A DNA stretch of 64,000 nt from Epichloe hybrida (GCA_019022495.1 JAFEKR010000033.1:186001-250000), one strand, 5' to 3'. Counted from the first letter of the stretch, positions 22,046-34,047 are shown. Notes: generated by a model from the sequence alone, not told the origin. Numbers and translations: made by a program.

Positions 22046-24199
22046 TCATGAAACCAAGTTCCACTTGGCGATATAAGACCACGACATGCCCACCCTGCCC
22101 CTCTTCGATAGGAATTCTTTACCCGTGACACCACGGCCGTCATCATCACCCATCGTTTCTAGCTTTAGTATTTCCACTGATTGCCCTGGAGCACCCAAGT
22201 CTCGAGCATTGACGTCCACCCAGTGCCAGTATCCGTTCGTCTCGACGGGAACCTGCTCGTCCTTGCGCCCGCCAAGCCCGTGGATACTGAGCAGGAACAG
22301 GGCGGGCTTGCCCAGTCCGGCCTTCTCTGATGTCCAATGTTCGCAGACCTTGGAGAACTGAAATCGAACAGTTTGCCCGCTGGATACGGAAATATCCTTG
22401 TTCTTGGGCTCCACCGAATCCTCGGACAGACCCTCTTGGTCTCCGGTACCAAACCACTGGAATCCCTCGCCGTCAACCCCTCCCGTGTAGTAGTCCTCCC
22501 ATGATATCGGCCGGCCGTCGGCCCGAAACTGATGACTTGGGTCCTTTGGGAAATGACGCCGCCCAAACTGTTCATTCGACAACGTGAAATGTCGCGGGGA
22601 GAACTCCTGCTTGTACAGGTTGGCCGCCGAGCAGATGTGCCCAGCCCCCCAGCAAGCATCAACGAGCTTCCACGCGCCGCCATCCACGCGCACCGCGTTC
22701 CAAGCATGCCCGTCTGGCTTGGCCGGAGGAGGCCGCTCGCCCTTCTTCAGAGCAGTGTGCCCGAATCCCTTGCCGTGGCCACCGACGACGATGCATTCTA
22801 GGCCTGCACGCTTGGCAACCGCCATGTAAACCTCGGCATAACCTTGGCAGACAGCCTTTCCACTGAAGCTTGTGTCTTGGACAGAATGATGTCGCACGTC
22901 ATTGTTGAAGAATGAAACGGTGTCATAGAAAATGTTGTGGTGGCACCAAGTAAAGATGGCCCGCGCTTTGTCGTCGTACGAGGGAAATGCATCACACAGC
23001 CCCCGGGCAAGATGGCCCACTGGGTCAGTTCGAGGCAACGAATGACGGGGAAATTGTGCTGCCACCGCGTCGGGTCCGCTCCAATCTCGGCATACCCAGC
23101 AATTGCTGCTTTGCTCACCACCGCCACTCACTCCGTCGGACTGCTGCGCCGCACTTCGGGTAGACGCAGCTTCGATCTGGGCAACAGAGGGCCTGGACGT
23201 GAGAGGCACGGGCGGCGGCGTGTCACCAGGGGCCCCGCTGGCTGGTCTCGACGAACTCGGTGTTCTCTGTGTAGGAAGAGCAGTTGCTGCTGTTACGGCC
23301 TGACCACTCCCGAAGCCTCTGATTGCACCGAACGGAAACTTTCGTGGGGAAAGCTTCGCCTCGTCAGCTTGCGACGTGTGGGGTGGTGCGGGTGACGGCG
23401 TCGTATTGGGAGACTTCGCTGGCCTCGACGGCAATCTTGGTGGAAGATTGGGGCGCGAAGCTGGCACCGGCGAGGATGAAGCGTTGGCAGCGGTCCCGGG
23501 TTCTTGTAGTTTGGCAGCTTGTCTCGCCCGTATCTCGTTTCCGCGCGCCTCTCTTACTACGGCTTCTTGCGCGGCCGCTTCCTTGGACCTAGCCTCCAGC
23601 TCCCGTTTGGAGGGAGGCAGTGCAGGCAGACTGGCTGCATCGTATGTGGCAGGCGCCATGTTACGGGTCGCACCCCCGATAGACGTGTAGCTTGACGATG
23701 TAGTTCGTCCTATCGAGGAGGTTGAAACAGTAGAAAGTTGAGATATTTCCGACGACGCTGAGCCCCGTCGAGCGGAGAGATGTGTTGCGGACTGCGTTGA
23801 CGTTCGTCGGGGCACCGCGGGCGGGGTTTGCGCAGGCAATGACGGCGTTCTTCCCGGCAGCGGGGGAGGAGCGGTCTGGACAACTGTCGATGAAGTTCCG
23901 TTCTTCGACGTCTCTCTTCGAGGTAGTGGCGGGGGCGCATTTGCCCTCGCGGGTGTTGCGGGTGTTGCGGGTGTTGCGGTTATCGTAGGATTCGACGATC
24001 CATTGATGGCTGCAGGTACGGTTTCGCTTCTCTTGGGGTTCGCTGGCCGGACAGGAGGGGCGGGAGGAGGCGGTCTCCTGCGCGGCGGTTCAGAAGCGCT
24101 GGGTACGCCGTTGGAGAGCGGGTTGAAGTTTTTTTGGTTGTTGAGGGCGGCTATTCTCTCGGCGAGCGTGTTGAGCTGAGGCTCTTGCGTATCCGCCAT
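22046..24199 (-). CDS. transglutaminase-fold protein with proline-rich N terminus (Cyk3-like)
   Basis: 717 aa from the ATG of MADTQEP (the open frame runs 12 codons further up). The N-terminal 360 residues are rich in Pro, Ser, Thr and Ala, with several PPRRRPPPPAPP-like and PPPLPRR stretches that would suit SH3 ligands. The C-terminal half is a transglutaminase-like domain with the papain-type triad in order: Cys in AVCQGYAEVY (about residue 450), His in DGHAWNAV (about 498) and Asp in LVDACW (about 513). The family includes the yeast cytokinesis protein Cyk3, which carries its own N-terminal SH3 domain. I see no SH3 here, only possible SH3 targets, so the gene symbol is withheld. Single exon. 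Whether it is an enzyme or a scaffold cannot be told from sequence. Confidence 0.85.
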   Translation of the reverse strand: MADTQEPQLNTLAERIAALNNQKNFNPLSNGVPSASEPPRRRPPPPAPPVRPANPKRSETVPAAINGSSNPTITATPATPATPARANAPPPLPRRETSKNGTSSTVVQTAPPPLPGRTPSLPAQTPPAVPRRTSTQSATHLSARRGSASSEISQLSTVSTSSIGRTTSSSYTSIGGATRNMAPATYDAASLPALPPSKRELEARSKEAAAQEAVVREARGNEIRARQAAKLQEPGTAANASSSPVPASRPNLPPRLPSRPAKSPNTTPSPAPPHTSQADEAKLSPRKFPFGAIRGFGSGQAVTAATALPTQRTPSSSRPASGAPGDTPPPVPLTSRPSVAQIEAASTRSAAQQSDGVSGGGEQSSNCWVCRDWSGPDAVAAQFPRHSLPRTDPVGHLARGLCDAFPSYDDKARAIFTWCHHNIFYDTVSFFNNDVRHHSVQDTSFSGKAVCQGYAEVYMAVAKRAGLECIVVGGHGKGFGHTALKKGERPPPAKPDGHAWNAVRVDGGAWKLVDACWGAGHICSAANLYKQEFSPRHFTLSNEQFGRRHFPKDPSHQFRADGRPISWEDYYTGGVDGEGFQWFGTGDQEGLSEDSVEPKNKDISVSSGQTVRFQFSKVCEHWTSEKAGLGKPALFLLSIHGLGGRKDEQVPVETNGYWHWVDVNARDLGAPGQSVEILKLETMGDDDGRGVTGKEFLSKRGRVGMSWSYIAKWNLVS

Positions 24200-25148
24200 T
24201 GTCACAGACGATGGGGCCGCAGGTGTATGTATCACAAGGAGGGAAGAGAAGAGTGAAAGGAGGAAGGAGAAAGGAGAAAGGAGAAAGGAGGGAAAAGGCG
24301 AGGGCCTTTATTCGAAACAGATATTGTCAGGATAAAGGTTCTGCGCGGTTTGGTTTGCCAACACTAGTGCGTAACGATGGGTGAGTTGAGATGAAGTGGG
24401 AATCGGGGTCCTACCCTAAGGCCACTCGTGCCCCGTCCCACCTTATAAGTTACTACATGTACACCCCACTGTACATGAGTGTAATCCGTACATGTACCTA
24501 CCACATAGGCTTTTTCTGTTCTGTTATTATCGCGGCGGCCATCTGTGCACAGCCGCAGAGCTGCTGGTGGAACCAAGAAAGAATTTGATGCGGGGAGTGC
24601 AGAGTCCAGACTGACCAGACTGCGGTAATAATGTGAATTTGCCGGTGAAGCTGCCTTGTTGCCATCTGGTGCATGTTTACTACAAAGCCTTGTGCTTGCT
24701 GTACATATTAAAAGCATGTAGTGCCGGGGGTGGGTGGGGCGCTTCGCCATGTACATACCTCGCCGTTGACCACTCACATGCACCCACTCACCACTCACCA
24801 CTCACCACTCACCACTCACCACTCGCCGACCTCTGCCGTCCTTCTTCAGCTGCCCACCACAATGCCATCCGCCATCTGCCATCTGCCTCACGTCAACAAC
24901 CTTCGTCCCGTCAGACGTCTCAGGACTTTGATACTCCGCCCTGCCGACTGCTGGCGTTGCCACGACTGTTATCTCGCCCTCATCATTAGGCCCCGGTGGC
25001 CTGGGTTCAAAGTCGGGTGGCCCAAGCTTGTCGTCGTCCTCGTCGTCCTCGTCAGCCTCGCGCAGCTGCCCCTCCCCTCCCTCACACCGTAGGTAGGTTC
25101 GCAGGTTCCGTCACCTTTCATCGTCTTTAACCGAGATATCAAAGAAGG
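24200..25148. promoter_or_regulatory. divergent promoter, Cyk3-like / F-box genes
   Basis: A 949-base spacer between divergent starts. It contains a purine-rich AGAAAGG tandem at about 24264..24291 and a CCACTCA tandem (about 5-6 copies) at about 24784..24823. No coding region is seen. Confidence 0.5.
24784..24823. repeat. 7-bp tandem repeat (CCACTCA)n
   Basis: Nearly perfect head-to-tail copies of a seven-base unit, CCACTCA, in the divergent promoter upstream of the F-box gene. Confidence 0.85.
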
Positions 25149-28100
25149 ATGGCGACGTCTTTGACCGGCGGCGAGGTGGCAGCGGCCACGGCGCATCTTT
25201 CTTCTCTCAAGTCCTCCACTTCTTTTCTCGATCTGCCTGCTGAGACTCAGCGCGAGATTGTTGCCCATGTAAGGCTTCCGCGGCTGTCCATCATCATCTA
25301 CCTCCACATCTGCCACTTCGTCGCATTTATTTACTTTACGTCTGCGCACTGGAACCACGGAATATGTCAGCTCTTTCACTTTGGGGTTGCCATAGTCACA
25401 CCACTGAAATTTTGCTGACCATCTATCTGACTTATCCGTCGGCGCGAAAAAAAAAAAGTGTTCGCAAAGCGACCTCATATGTCTTGCTCTCGCATGTAAA
25501 CGATTCCATGAACTGGCCTCTGCCCAGCTGTACCGCAACTTCCACATAATATTTCCCGACGACGACGATGCCAACTTCGACTCGCCCGTTGACGGCCTGG
25601 CTGGTGGCCTCGACACTTTCACAACTAGTGAATACAACTATGCTAAACACCTCAAGGACCTCTCAATGGACACCTTGAGTCCTGGTGTCAAGGGTGAACA
25701 GTCGTACCAACCATACTTGTACAGTGCCAGCTGCGGCAAGTTTCTCAACACCTTGCTACATCTGACTCTGAAGCGAGCACATTCTTTGGAATCCTTTCGG
25801 TAAGCACGGCTATTGACACCACCTTGAGCACACCGTCGAGTGGGTTTGCATGTCATGTACCGCGGCAATGCTGATTTTCCGTGGGAACGCATCCACAGAT
25901 GGAACATTCGAGTTGAACTCAGTCGACCCGTGTATGCGCAGCTCCATCGCATCAGATCGCTCAAGAAGCTACACATTCGGTTGCAGGCCGGAGACTCTTA
26001 CTACACACCACCTCCTCCGCTCCCCGTGACGGCTGATCTGGATCCGCACCCTCAACCAAATGGCCACTGGCCGGACACGATCCCGCCCGTGCAGTCGTAC
26101 GGTCCGCCGATTCCGTCGTCGATTCCCATCAGTGGCATTCCGCCTCTTGGACCACCACCGTCATTGTTACCGCCCTCGTCGAGGCCCATGCAGAAGAGCA
26201 GAAGTGGCCAAAAATGCGCCAAAAATGCCGAACCGTCTACCCTGTCTGGCTTCAAGGGCCTGCAAAGTCTGTCCGTCCTGGACATTGATAACCTGGAAAT
26301 CGTCGGCGAATTGCGAACCTGTGTCAAGAATTCCTTTTCCACGCTCAAGGAGCTTCAGCTGTCCTTATCCAATACCCTGGCTCAACAGGCTCGAAAGCCA
26401 CCACAAGACTCCGATGCCGATGACTCCGACATTGAGGAGGACTTCCAAACGGTTCCTCAGCCAGAAAATGCTGTCGACTACAATGGCACTGGCCCTGCGA
26501 AAGTGTTCCGCGCACAAGAAGAGCGGAAACTCCAAGAATTGATTCTCGCGAGGATTTTTGACATCCAAGACCACCATCTGGTGAAGAAAGCTCCCATACA
26601 ACTGAACACCCCACTCAAGCTCAATAGCAACAGGAATCTGGAGGCCACTACTACAGACTCCGCACATCGCTCAGGAGATCCGCGCAGCGAGTTTGTGGAA
26701 TCTTTAACAACAGTCTCGACTCGGTTGATGAATACCCTGAACGGATCCCGACACTTTACGATTTCGCAGTATGAAACTCTTGCAATCATCGAGAAGGCAG
26801 CCCGGAAATACGTGGATAGCGGCTCCAATCCCGCCCTCTCAAAGTGCGATACCAACGACACAATGGCAAACGAGGGAGAGGCATCCAACAACGATAGCTT
26901 TCACGAAGAGACTCACGAAGATACGCACGAAGAGACACACAATGACGAAACGATGCTCATCAAAGAAGACGGCCATCTACCGGAAGAAGCGGCGCTCACT
27001 GATACTGCTCCTGGTTCGCAAAGTTCGGATCACCCGGGCAAAACGTCGACCAACGACCGCAAGCCCCATTACCTGTTCGAGCCTGGGTCAGATGCCTTGC
27101 CAGATGACATCGACATTGAACACCTGGAGACGATACAAGACCACCTAGATGAATTCCATGATCCGCAATCCGCAGACCCAGCGAGATCTCGGAGTCCTCT
27201 GACACTGCGGCAAGGCCCGAATGACGCGGCTCTTTCGCGTGACGAGGACCACGGCGCTGCAGAAAGTCCAGGCTCCCTAGCTAATAAACCCAGCCCTGAA
27301 GACGGCAAACCCGAGTTTGAGATTGCCAAGGTTGATCGTGCCGCCATTACCAAAAAGCTGGTGCAGCTCCATCGACTGGTCCGCGGGGTTGGACAGCGAG
27401 TTTTGGAGATCCGTGACGAGAGGATCAGTGAAGATGGTTCCATCATCGCGAGCGATCTTGATATTGAGCTGGCGCTGCTCAACAGAAGCGCTATAGAGGT
27501 ATCCAATGAGATCCGCATACTCGAGTCTGAAATCGAGGACCTCATGGAGATGCCAATGAAGCGCTCAGGCGAAAGCACGAAACAGAGTATAGACGCGTAC
27601 AAGCGAAAGACGAGAGGAATGTCCATCGAGACGCTCAGGATTTGCCTGATTCCAGTAAAGGCCACTGTCTTGTCACAAGCAATCGACATGACCTGCATCA
27701 AGGACTTGACGCTCATCAACGTCGGTAATCAGGCACCGATCTGGTCAATGCTGGCCAAGGAGCAAAAGAACCGACCGCTGGCTCTTCGAAGCGTCTTCAC
27801 CGATCACGTGTCAGCTTCGTTCTTGACATGCATGGCGCAGCTACCGGTACTCGACGATCTTTTCATGCTGGAGCGGGGTCTCAAGCATAAGCCAGAGAGC
27901 TTCGCTCCTCGATCGGCGACATCAATCGACCAGATCCGCCGACTGGTGCTCAAGAAGCACATGCCCACATTGAAACGGCTAATGATCAAGGATGATTCCA
28001 ACGGTCCCAATTGGGATGCCAACGAGAAAACCATGATTCTCATATGTACTCGAGGTGTTCAACTTGAGGAGCTCGCCTTGAGCTTGAACATCCATGCAGT

Positions 28101-28675
28101 GGTGAGTTTTTATCTGTCGGCCCCCCCCCCCCCTTTTTTTTTTTGACGAATCCCATTTGCCATCATGTACTACGGAACCCGTCACTGACTCAACGGATCA
28201 TACATAGCACGCTTTCATGCAGTATTTTTCTGGTCTAGTCAACCTCCGGGCCATCAACATCCTCCACTTCAAAAACAACGACACATGCATCTGGGTCATG
28301 AGAGAGATCTTGCGATTCATTGTCGACAACCTATCGCACCACCCCGAGCTGAAGCTGGAATGGATCGCCACCGAGGACGACCGCGTCGATAGAGTCATCA
28401 GACCATCCGAGGCATCTTCAGAGTCCCGCTCGCAGGTGCCACTGAAGCGGACCAAGGACAAAGGCAAGGACAAAGCGCACGTGTCCCCGAGCAGCCCTGG
28501 ATCTGCAGAGTACCCCCTGTTACCGATGGAAGCTCTCGACTCTGACTCGGAAAGCGACGACGATAGTGTGGACAGTGGCTCTCGCCTCAGGTTCAAGACG
28601 ATTGGCCCGCTGCAGTTTTATGATGTCTGGGGCGTCAAGATTTTCGATAAGGAGATCCGCAGCGGCAAGCTGTGA
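25149..28675 (+). CDS. large F-box protein
   Basis: Probable substrate receptor of an SCF ubiquitin ligase. Four exons, 25149..25268, 25459..25799, 25899..28101 and 28208..28675, with phases closing to 1043 aa. The F-box spans the first two exons at residues 26-75 (FLDLPAETQREIVAH then CSQSDLICLALACKRFHELA). Scattered leucine-rich segments (KHLKDLSMDTL, LQSLSVLDIDNLEIVGEL, LKELQLSLSNTL) suggest an LRR-like fold broken by a Pro-rich insert near residues 195-235 and a long acidic, Ser-rich insert near 350-560 that contains short EETHEDTHEETH repeats. A helical segment around residues 575-660 follows. The last intron carries a C13-T11 run just after the donor. Function beyond the F-box is not recognised; the exon model is well supported by frame. 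Confidence 0.85.
28121..28144. repeat. C13-T11 homopolymer tract in intron
   Basis: Thirteen C followed by eleven T inside the last intron of the F-box gene, 19 bases after the donor site. It could serve as a polypyrimidine tract but is far from the acceptor (28207). Confidence 0.9.
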
Positions 28676-29728
28676 GGCGTGAGGCGTGAAAAGGGGGGCG
28701 TCGTGAAAGTGACTGACTGCTTGGTCGATATAATCACATGGCGCCGGCCGCGTGCAAAGAATGCGGTGGCGCTTCGCTGCTCACGATCTACCAAGGGCGA
28801 GATGATGTATGAACAGGTTTTCGAGACGGCTGGTTCGGTGCGGAAACGGCGCCTGGAGCAACTAGTTACACGTGTACATGGGAGCGGGCGCTCGGTGTTC
28901 TAGACAAGCGAGTTCAAGAAAAGCATTTTTCTGTCCTCGGATTCACCTTTCCACTGCTTTCCACCTGAATCTTCATTAATGCTTCTTCTTCCATCGTGAC
29001 GCTCAGACGCGGCCCCGTTGAAAAGTCGTAATGACGACGTCGACTGAATTCAGCCCGTCTCCAAAGTTCATCCCATCCCGCCTCGTCCACTTCCTCCTCT
29101 CCTGTCTGCCCATCAGGAGCCGTCTCGGATGCGCGCTTCTTCCCGCAAGTACGAAGTAGTTGGTGCCATTTCCACGGCGCCAGCGTTGCGGAGAACAACC
29201 CGATCGGATCGTCCCTCTCATGCGCGTACCCGGGCCAATCAGAGCGGGGTTTTGCGTCGGATTGGGGGGGGAAAAAAAACCTCACCTGAAGTGAACGCCC
29301 CGATTGATGACGATGTCTGACAAGCTCTTGAGGGAAGCGAGCAATCCAGCATTACATTACGCTACGCTGTCATACTGTATGTCCTTCTCCGTGGAAAATG
29401 CCTCCTCGTTTGGAGAACCACATTCCTTCCTGGCGGCCACGGCTTCGTTTCTTCCACTGCAGAGGCGGGCCTTGCATTGGTGGTGTTGTACGTCCGTAGA
29501 CCCGTAGACGGTAGGTGGCTAGTCCGTAAGCCACAGGCAGCAGCATTGGCCACATTCTATGCAGCTCATCATCCCCCAATGTGGAACTGCTGCTTACTGT
29601 ACTCTTTCAGGGCCGTAACCTTGGCAGTCGCAGACTCGCAGTAATCGGCACGGACGGCATCTTCTAGCAGGGGTGGGGGCTGGATATTCCCGTCAGCCTC
29701 AATTGGTGGCGCCGTAAGCAGGCACCAA

Positions 29729-29812
29729 TACTCCGTAGTATCATGTAGTAAGCTAGATACTCCGTAGTATCATGTAGTAAGCTAGATACTCCGTAGTATT
29801 AGTAAGCTAGAG
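29729..29812. repeat. 29-bp tandem repeat carrying TACTCCGTA
   Basis: Nearly three head-to-tail copies with a period of 29 bases. Each copy begins TACTCCGTAGTAT and ends with GTAAGCTAGA. TACTCCGTA occurs at 29729, 29758 and 29787, exactly 29 apart. The last copy lacks about 9 internal bases. Confidence 0.9.
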
Positions 29813-30226
29813 GTGCGGTGCGCCTTGTCTCGAGACGTTGAAATTGATTTCCGCTGGAGAAAAAAAAACAAGGAAAGCACCGTCGTCCATTGCTCTTCAG
29901 CCGGACGGACGCGCAGCTGTCGTACTCTGGTGTCCGCGTTTCGTCACCCTGTTCTCTCACAGGGTACGAGTCGGAAAATAGAAGAAGAAAAAAAAAAAAA
30001 GAAAAAAAAGTAACAACTTAACGCCCCCTTTCCCCCCATGAGCTACCTAGTGGGTCAATCAAGATGAGGCGCAGCGCCATTTCGTGTTCGAACCCGAAAA
30101 AGAAAATCAATCCCAATGGGGAAAAGAGAGGAAATCAAAACGCCGTGATGCGGAACGGCATCAATCATGTAGAAGGGGGGGAGGTCGTTCCGCTTATGCT
30201 TCGCTTATGCGCGTGGCCACCATGAC

Positions 30227-30234
30227 GATATAAC
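30227..30234 (+). promoter_or_regulatory. TATA-like box of the amino acid oxidase gene
   Basis: GATATAAC about 170 bases upstream of the ATG at 30398. Position suits a TATA element; the match is not perfect. Confidence 0.3.
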
Positions 30235-30310
30235 ACGCACGGAACCGCCCCTATTCGTGATTCGGGGAAAAAAAAAAAAAAAATTCCAATCGGGGTCTCC
30301 TTCTCGCGTT

Positions 30311-30330
30311 ATCGTATCGTATCGTATCGT
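30311..30330. repeat. (ATCGT)4 tandem in promoter
   Basis: Four exact copies of the pentanucleotide ATCGT, 68 bases before the start of the amino acid oxidase gene, probably in the 5' leader. Confidence 0.9.
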
Positions 30331-30397
30331 ACAGCATCTGAGCTGACGGGCCAAGAGCTGCGAGGAACAGTGAAATCCTGCATCCTCCGGCAACGTC

Positions 30398-32671
30398 ATG
30401 GGAAACACGGCGCTGTTCCTGGCCACGCTGGGAGCCTCGTCGATTGCCCGGGCGGCGACGAGCAATCTCCCCATTGACCTCCAAGTGCGGACCGAGCTGA
30501 CGACGAGGTTGGCAAATGTCCATGTCTCGACGTCGTCAAGACAGGTTGCCGGCCCCGTCACCTTCACCCACGGCTCGTGCGCGGCGCAGTCCCGGCAGGA
30601 CAGTCACCACGTAGTCTCCTCGGCGGGATCAGGTCTCGTCGACTCGAGACTCGTGTGGATCATCCCCGAAGATGCCCCCGACGGCGGATGCATATCGGCG
30701 TGGGACGACAAGGGAGCTCTGGTCGGCCGGAGCGCGCCCCAGAACCTGGAGCGGGCTGCTGTTATCGCCAGGCGAGCGACGAGTTAAGTTTTCGATTTGA
30801 CGCGCCAAGGTACGGAAATCACCCTCGCTGACTCACGCGCATTTCCAGAGCCCATCGGAATGACAGAAGCCAACGGCTTCGACGCCCTGGGCCAATGGTT
30901 CGACGGCGTCAAGTTCCTCAAGCAGAAAGAGCCCGGCGCAGTAGATGTCAAGGACGCCAAAAGCAAGAGCATCGGCATCGTCGGCGCGGGACTGTCCGGT
31001 TTGACGACATATCTCCTCCTGAACCAGGCGGGCTTCGCCAACGTGCGCATCCTCGAGGCGAGCAACCGCCTCGGCGGCCGAGTTCACACGCAGTACTTGA
31101 CGGGCGGGCCGGATGATTACTCGTATCAGGAGCTCGGCGCCATGCGACTCCCCGTCGACTACGTCGATCCAGACAGCAAGCGGAAGTACAACATCTCCGA
31201 CACGCAGCTCGTCTTCGAGCTCATCAACGAGGTCAACAGCATCAACAGGGGCAGGCCGGACCTCAGGGTGAAGCTCATCGACTGGATCGAGGACAGCGAC
31301 AACGGTCTGCGGTACTTTGGCGGCATCCGGACGGCCAACGGTCTCCCGCCAACCGCGAAACAGGTCAAGGACGACCCGCGGCTCTCCCCGCCGCCGGCCG
31401 AGTACGATGCCGAAACAAAGGCCACGAGCAAGAAGCTCGAGGACAGTCTGCCCGGCAATGACTTCATGGTCCGAATGGCCAGGAGCATGTACGAGGCGCA
31501 CAGGGAGTGGACGGACAAGGGCCTCGACGGCGAGCCAGGCGATCGATGGTCCGAGTTCGCCTTCATCTCGCAGTACCTCAAGGGCAGCCTCAACAGCACC
31601 GACGTCCTCGTGGGCGGCAAGCAGGATCCCCAGGGCAGTTTCTGGGAGGGCCTGTACGATCAGCTCTACGAGAGCGCCGACTCGTGGGCCACCGTCGACG
31701 GGGGTCTGAGCCGCCTCCCCGAGGCCTTCCAGCCCCTGGTCAAGGACAGCATCCGCTTCAACACCAGGATCGAGCGCGTCAGGTACGCCGACGGAAAGGT
31801 CACTCTGCAGTACAAGAACAGCTTCAGGGACGCCGGGTTCCAGGAATTCACGCACGACTACGCCATCATCTCGGCCCCCTTCAGCGTCGTCCGCCAGTGG
31901 CGCCTGCCCGACATCGGCGTCACCATCAGGAACGCCATCAAGAATCTGATCTACGACAGCAACTGCAAGGTTGGGCTGGAGTACTCGGAGCGGTTCTGGG
32001 AGAAGATGGAGAACCCCATCGTCGGCAGCTGCAGCACTCTCACCGACATCCCCGGCATCGCCCAGGTCTGCTACCCCTCGTACAATCTCAACGCGAGCGG
32101 TCCGGCTACAATCATGGGCACCTACATCGACGGGTCGTCCAACCATGAAATCTCGAGGATGCAAACCATGTCTGACGAGGAGCACGTCCAGTATGTGCTG
32201 GACGCCATGTCCGAGATCCACGGAGAGGAGACCCGGAAGCTGTATACTGGCAAATGGACCAGAAAGTGCTGGGCTCTGGATCCCTTCGCCGCCGGCGCTT
32301 TTGCCAACCCTTCGACCGGACAGCACGAACTGTACATGCCTCAGTATCTGCAGGTCCACAAGAACGTGAGTAGACAGACGACTTTTGCTAACCTGAACGG
32401 TGTTTTCTCCCCCATTGTGTACTAATTTTGTTGGTACTGACCTTGTGAGACAGATGATCTTTGTCGGCGAACACACGTCCTACACGCACGGCTGGATGTC
32501 ATCTGCCATAGACTCTGGTATCCGTGGCGCAGTGCAAATGATGCTCGGTAAGTTGATGCAAGGACGAAGCAAAAACATTTTGACTAACAAGCCTCTGTGT
32601 CAGAACTCGGCCTTGTGGACGAAGCAAAGGCAGCCGTCAAGAAGTGGATGGTGCCCTGGATCAAAATCTGA
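30398..32671 (+). CDS. secreted L-amino acid oxidase (flavin amine oxidase)
   Basis: FAD enzyme that oxidatively deaminates L-amino acids to keto acids, ammonia and hydrogen peroxide. It resembles the secreted L-amino acid oxidases of Trichoderma. Four exons, 30398..30782, 30849..32365, 32454..32547 and 32604..32671, with phases closing to 687 aa. A signal peptide occupies residues 1-19 (MGNTALFLATLGASSIARA). An unusual N-terminal region of about 140 residues precedes the Rossmann motif GIVGAGLSGL (about 171-180) and the LEASNRLGGRVHT motif. The C-terminal FAD-binding part, FVGEHTSYTHGWMSSAIDSG, crosses into exon 3. The first intron uses a GTTAAG donor, chosen because it alone avoids the TAA stop and restores the frame. 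Likely roles are nitrogen scavenging and peroxide-based antagonism; these are inference from the family. Confidence 0.92.
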
Positions 32672-34047
32672 CGAATTGTTCCCAGAAAAAAAGCATTAGA
32701 AAGTGTCCGTTACTCATGGGGGTTTTTCTTCTCTTGTCTTCATGGATAATCTGACTTTGCTTGAAAAATTTCTTTATGTTGTTAGAGTTGTTAGAGTGTA
32801 CATACTTTTTTTGCATTTAAAACTTACTGTGGGTATGTTTGTCGCCTTTCGTCAAGTAGAGACGCCATTCTTTTCCAATCTGTCCCAATTACCGCGCAGT
32901 CCTTGCCTCCATGAGTACTGATCGAAAGTCATTGTTCAAGTAAAACTTGACAAGACAGGTAAAAGGTAAACTGCAGAGCCAGTAGCACTCTCTCTCATCT
33001 GAAATCCAGACTCGCAGACTCTCCAGGTGCAAGCGAAGTAAACCGTTGCGTTTCATGGACGTAGTTCGGCTTGTCTTCCAGATCCTTCTCCGCACTCCAT
33101 CGTTCACGGGTCCCTGGCTACACCAACACCAATGCTGGCTATCTTCATCAACTGGGGGTGATGGGAACTCGCTTGGTCCTGCAGTCTGCCTTTCACCGTC
33201 ATCTGCATATTTGAACGCAGCTCGGCACGAGCATGAGCTGCGATTTTGTTTTGCTGTGACAAAGCGTTCTCTTGATTTCCGACATTGGCCCGGTGCAGTC
33301 CAACAAGGACACTGAACTCCAAGGACCTCGGCTCGCCTCTTCGTTTTCGAAATTATAAAACTTCATGGCGCGCGGCCCCCATGTCCAATCGACGACCTGT
33401 TTTTGTTTTCATTGATACCGGCGGAGCACACAAGGTTCTCGGTAGTGACCAAATGAGTCCATTGAGTCCACTGGAAAACTGGTATATTCGGGAGTTGTTA
33501 TTGACAACATGGACGTAATATGGTCCGCGACTCTGGGAGACCCTCAAAGGAACGAGTGAGACATATCGATGGGGAAAGACGAGCAGACCAGAAGTGGAGG
33601 GAGCAACAGCACACCAGCAAGAATGGGAAAAGGCCATCCATTCAGAACAGAGTACGCCCATGGGCCATTTGTCAGTCCGCCCCGCGGAGCCATGATGAAC
33701 TGACTACCTTGACGATAACTCGGCAGAGAGTGCGTGCGTGATGGTATCGCTTCATCAATGCCGAGGATCAGCTGGATGAAGGATCCTGAATCCATTCCGA
33801 ACTTGTACAAAAAGGCGTTGAAGGCGTTGAGCTTGCGGGAAATGCATCGGGGCGTTTTCATGCATGGGTCCCTGGAGCTTCATCGATCCTGACAATGAGA
33901 GCATTTCGGCACGTCTCAAAACATGCTCAATCACGGAGTACACATGGACACCGAGGCCTCTGTGGTCCTCCTGTTGCATGAATGACGTCGCAGTTTTGGC
34001 AGTTGAGACTCTGCAGAAGTGGAGGCAGTCAGGCAAAAGAAAAAGTG

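Larger units (their letters stand above)
28676..30397. other. intergenic stretch with simple repeats
   Basis: 1.7 kb upstream of the amino acid oxidase gene. It holds a 29-bp tandem repeat, an ATCGT tandem and a TATA-like site (listed separately), A-rich runs near 29988..30008 and 30268..30283, and a CCAATCA at 29235..29241. A 123-codon minus frame at 28914..29285 begins with GTG and a homopolymer-coded stretch and is not accepted. Confidence 0.6.

Noticed and set aside
28914..29285. 123-codon minus-strand frame
   Set aside because: GTG start, N terminus coded by homopolymer runs, no resemblance to a family.
30833..32476. 547-codon minus-strand open frame opposite the amino acid oxidase
   Set aside because: It is a shadow of the oxidase gene caused by strong GC bias at third positions; no family match, and the sense strand has a complete recognised enzyme.
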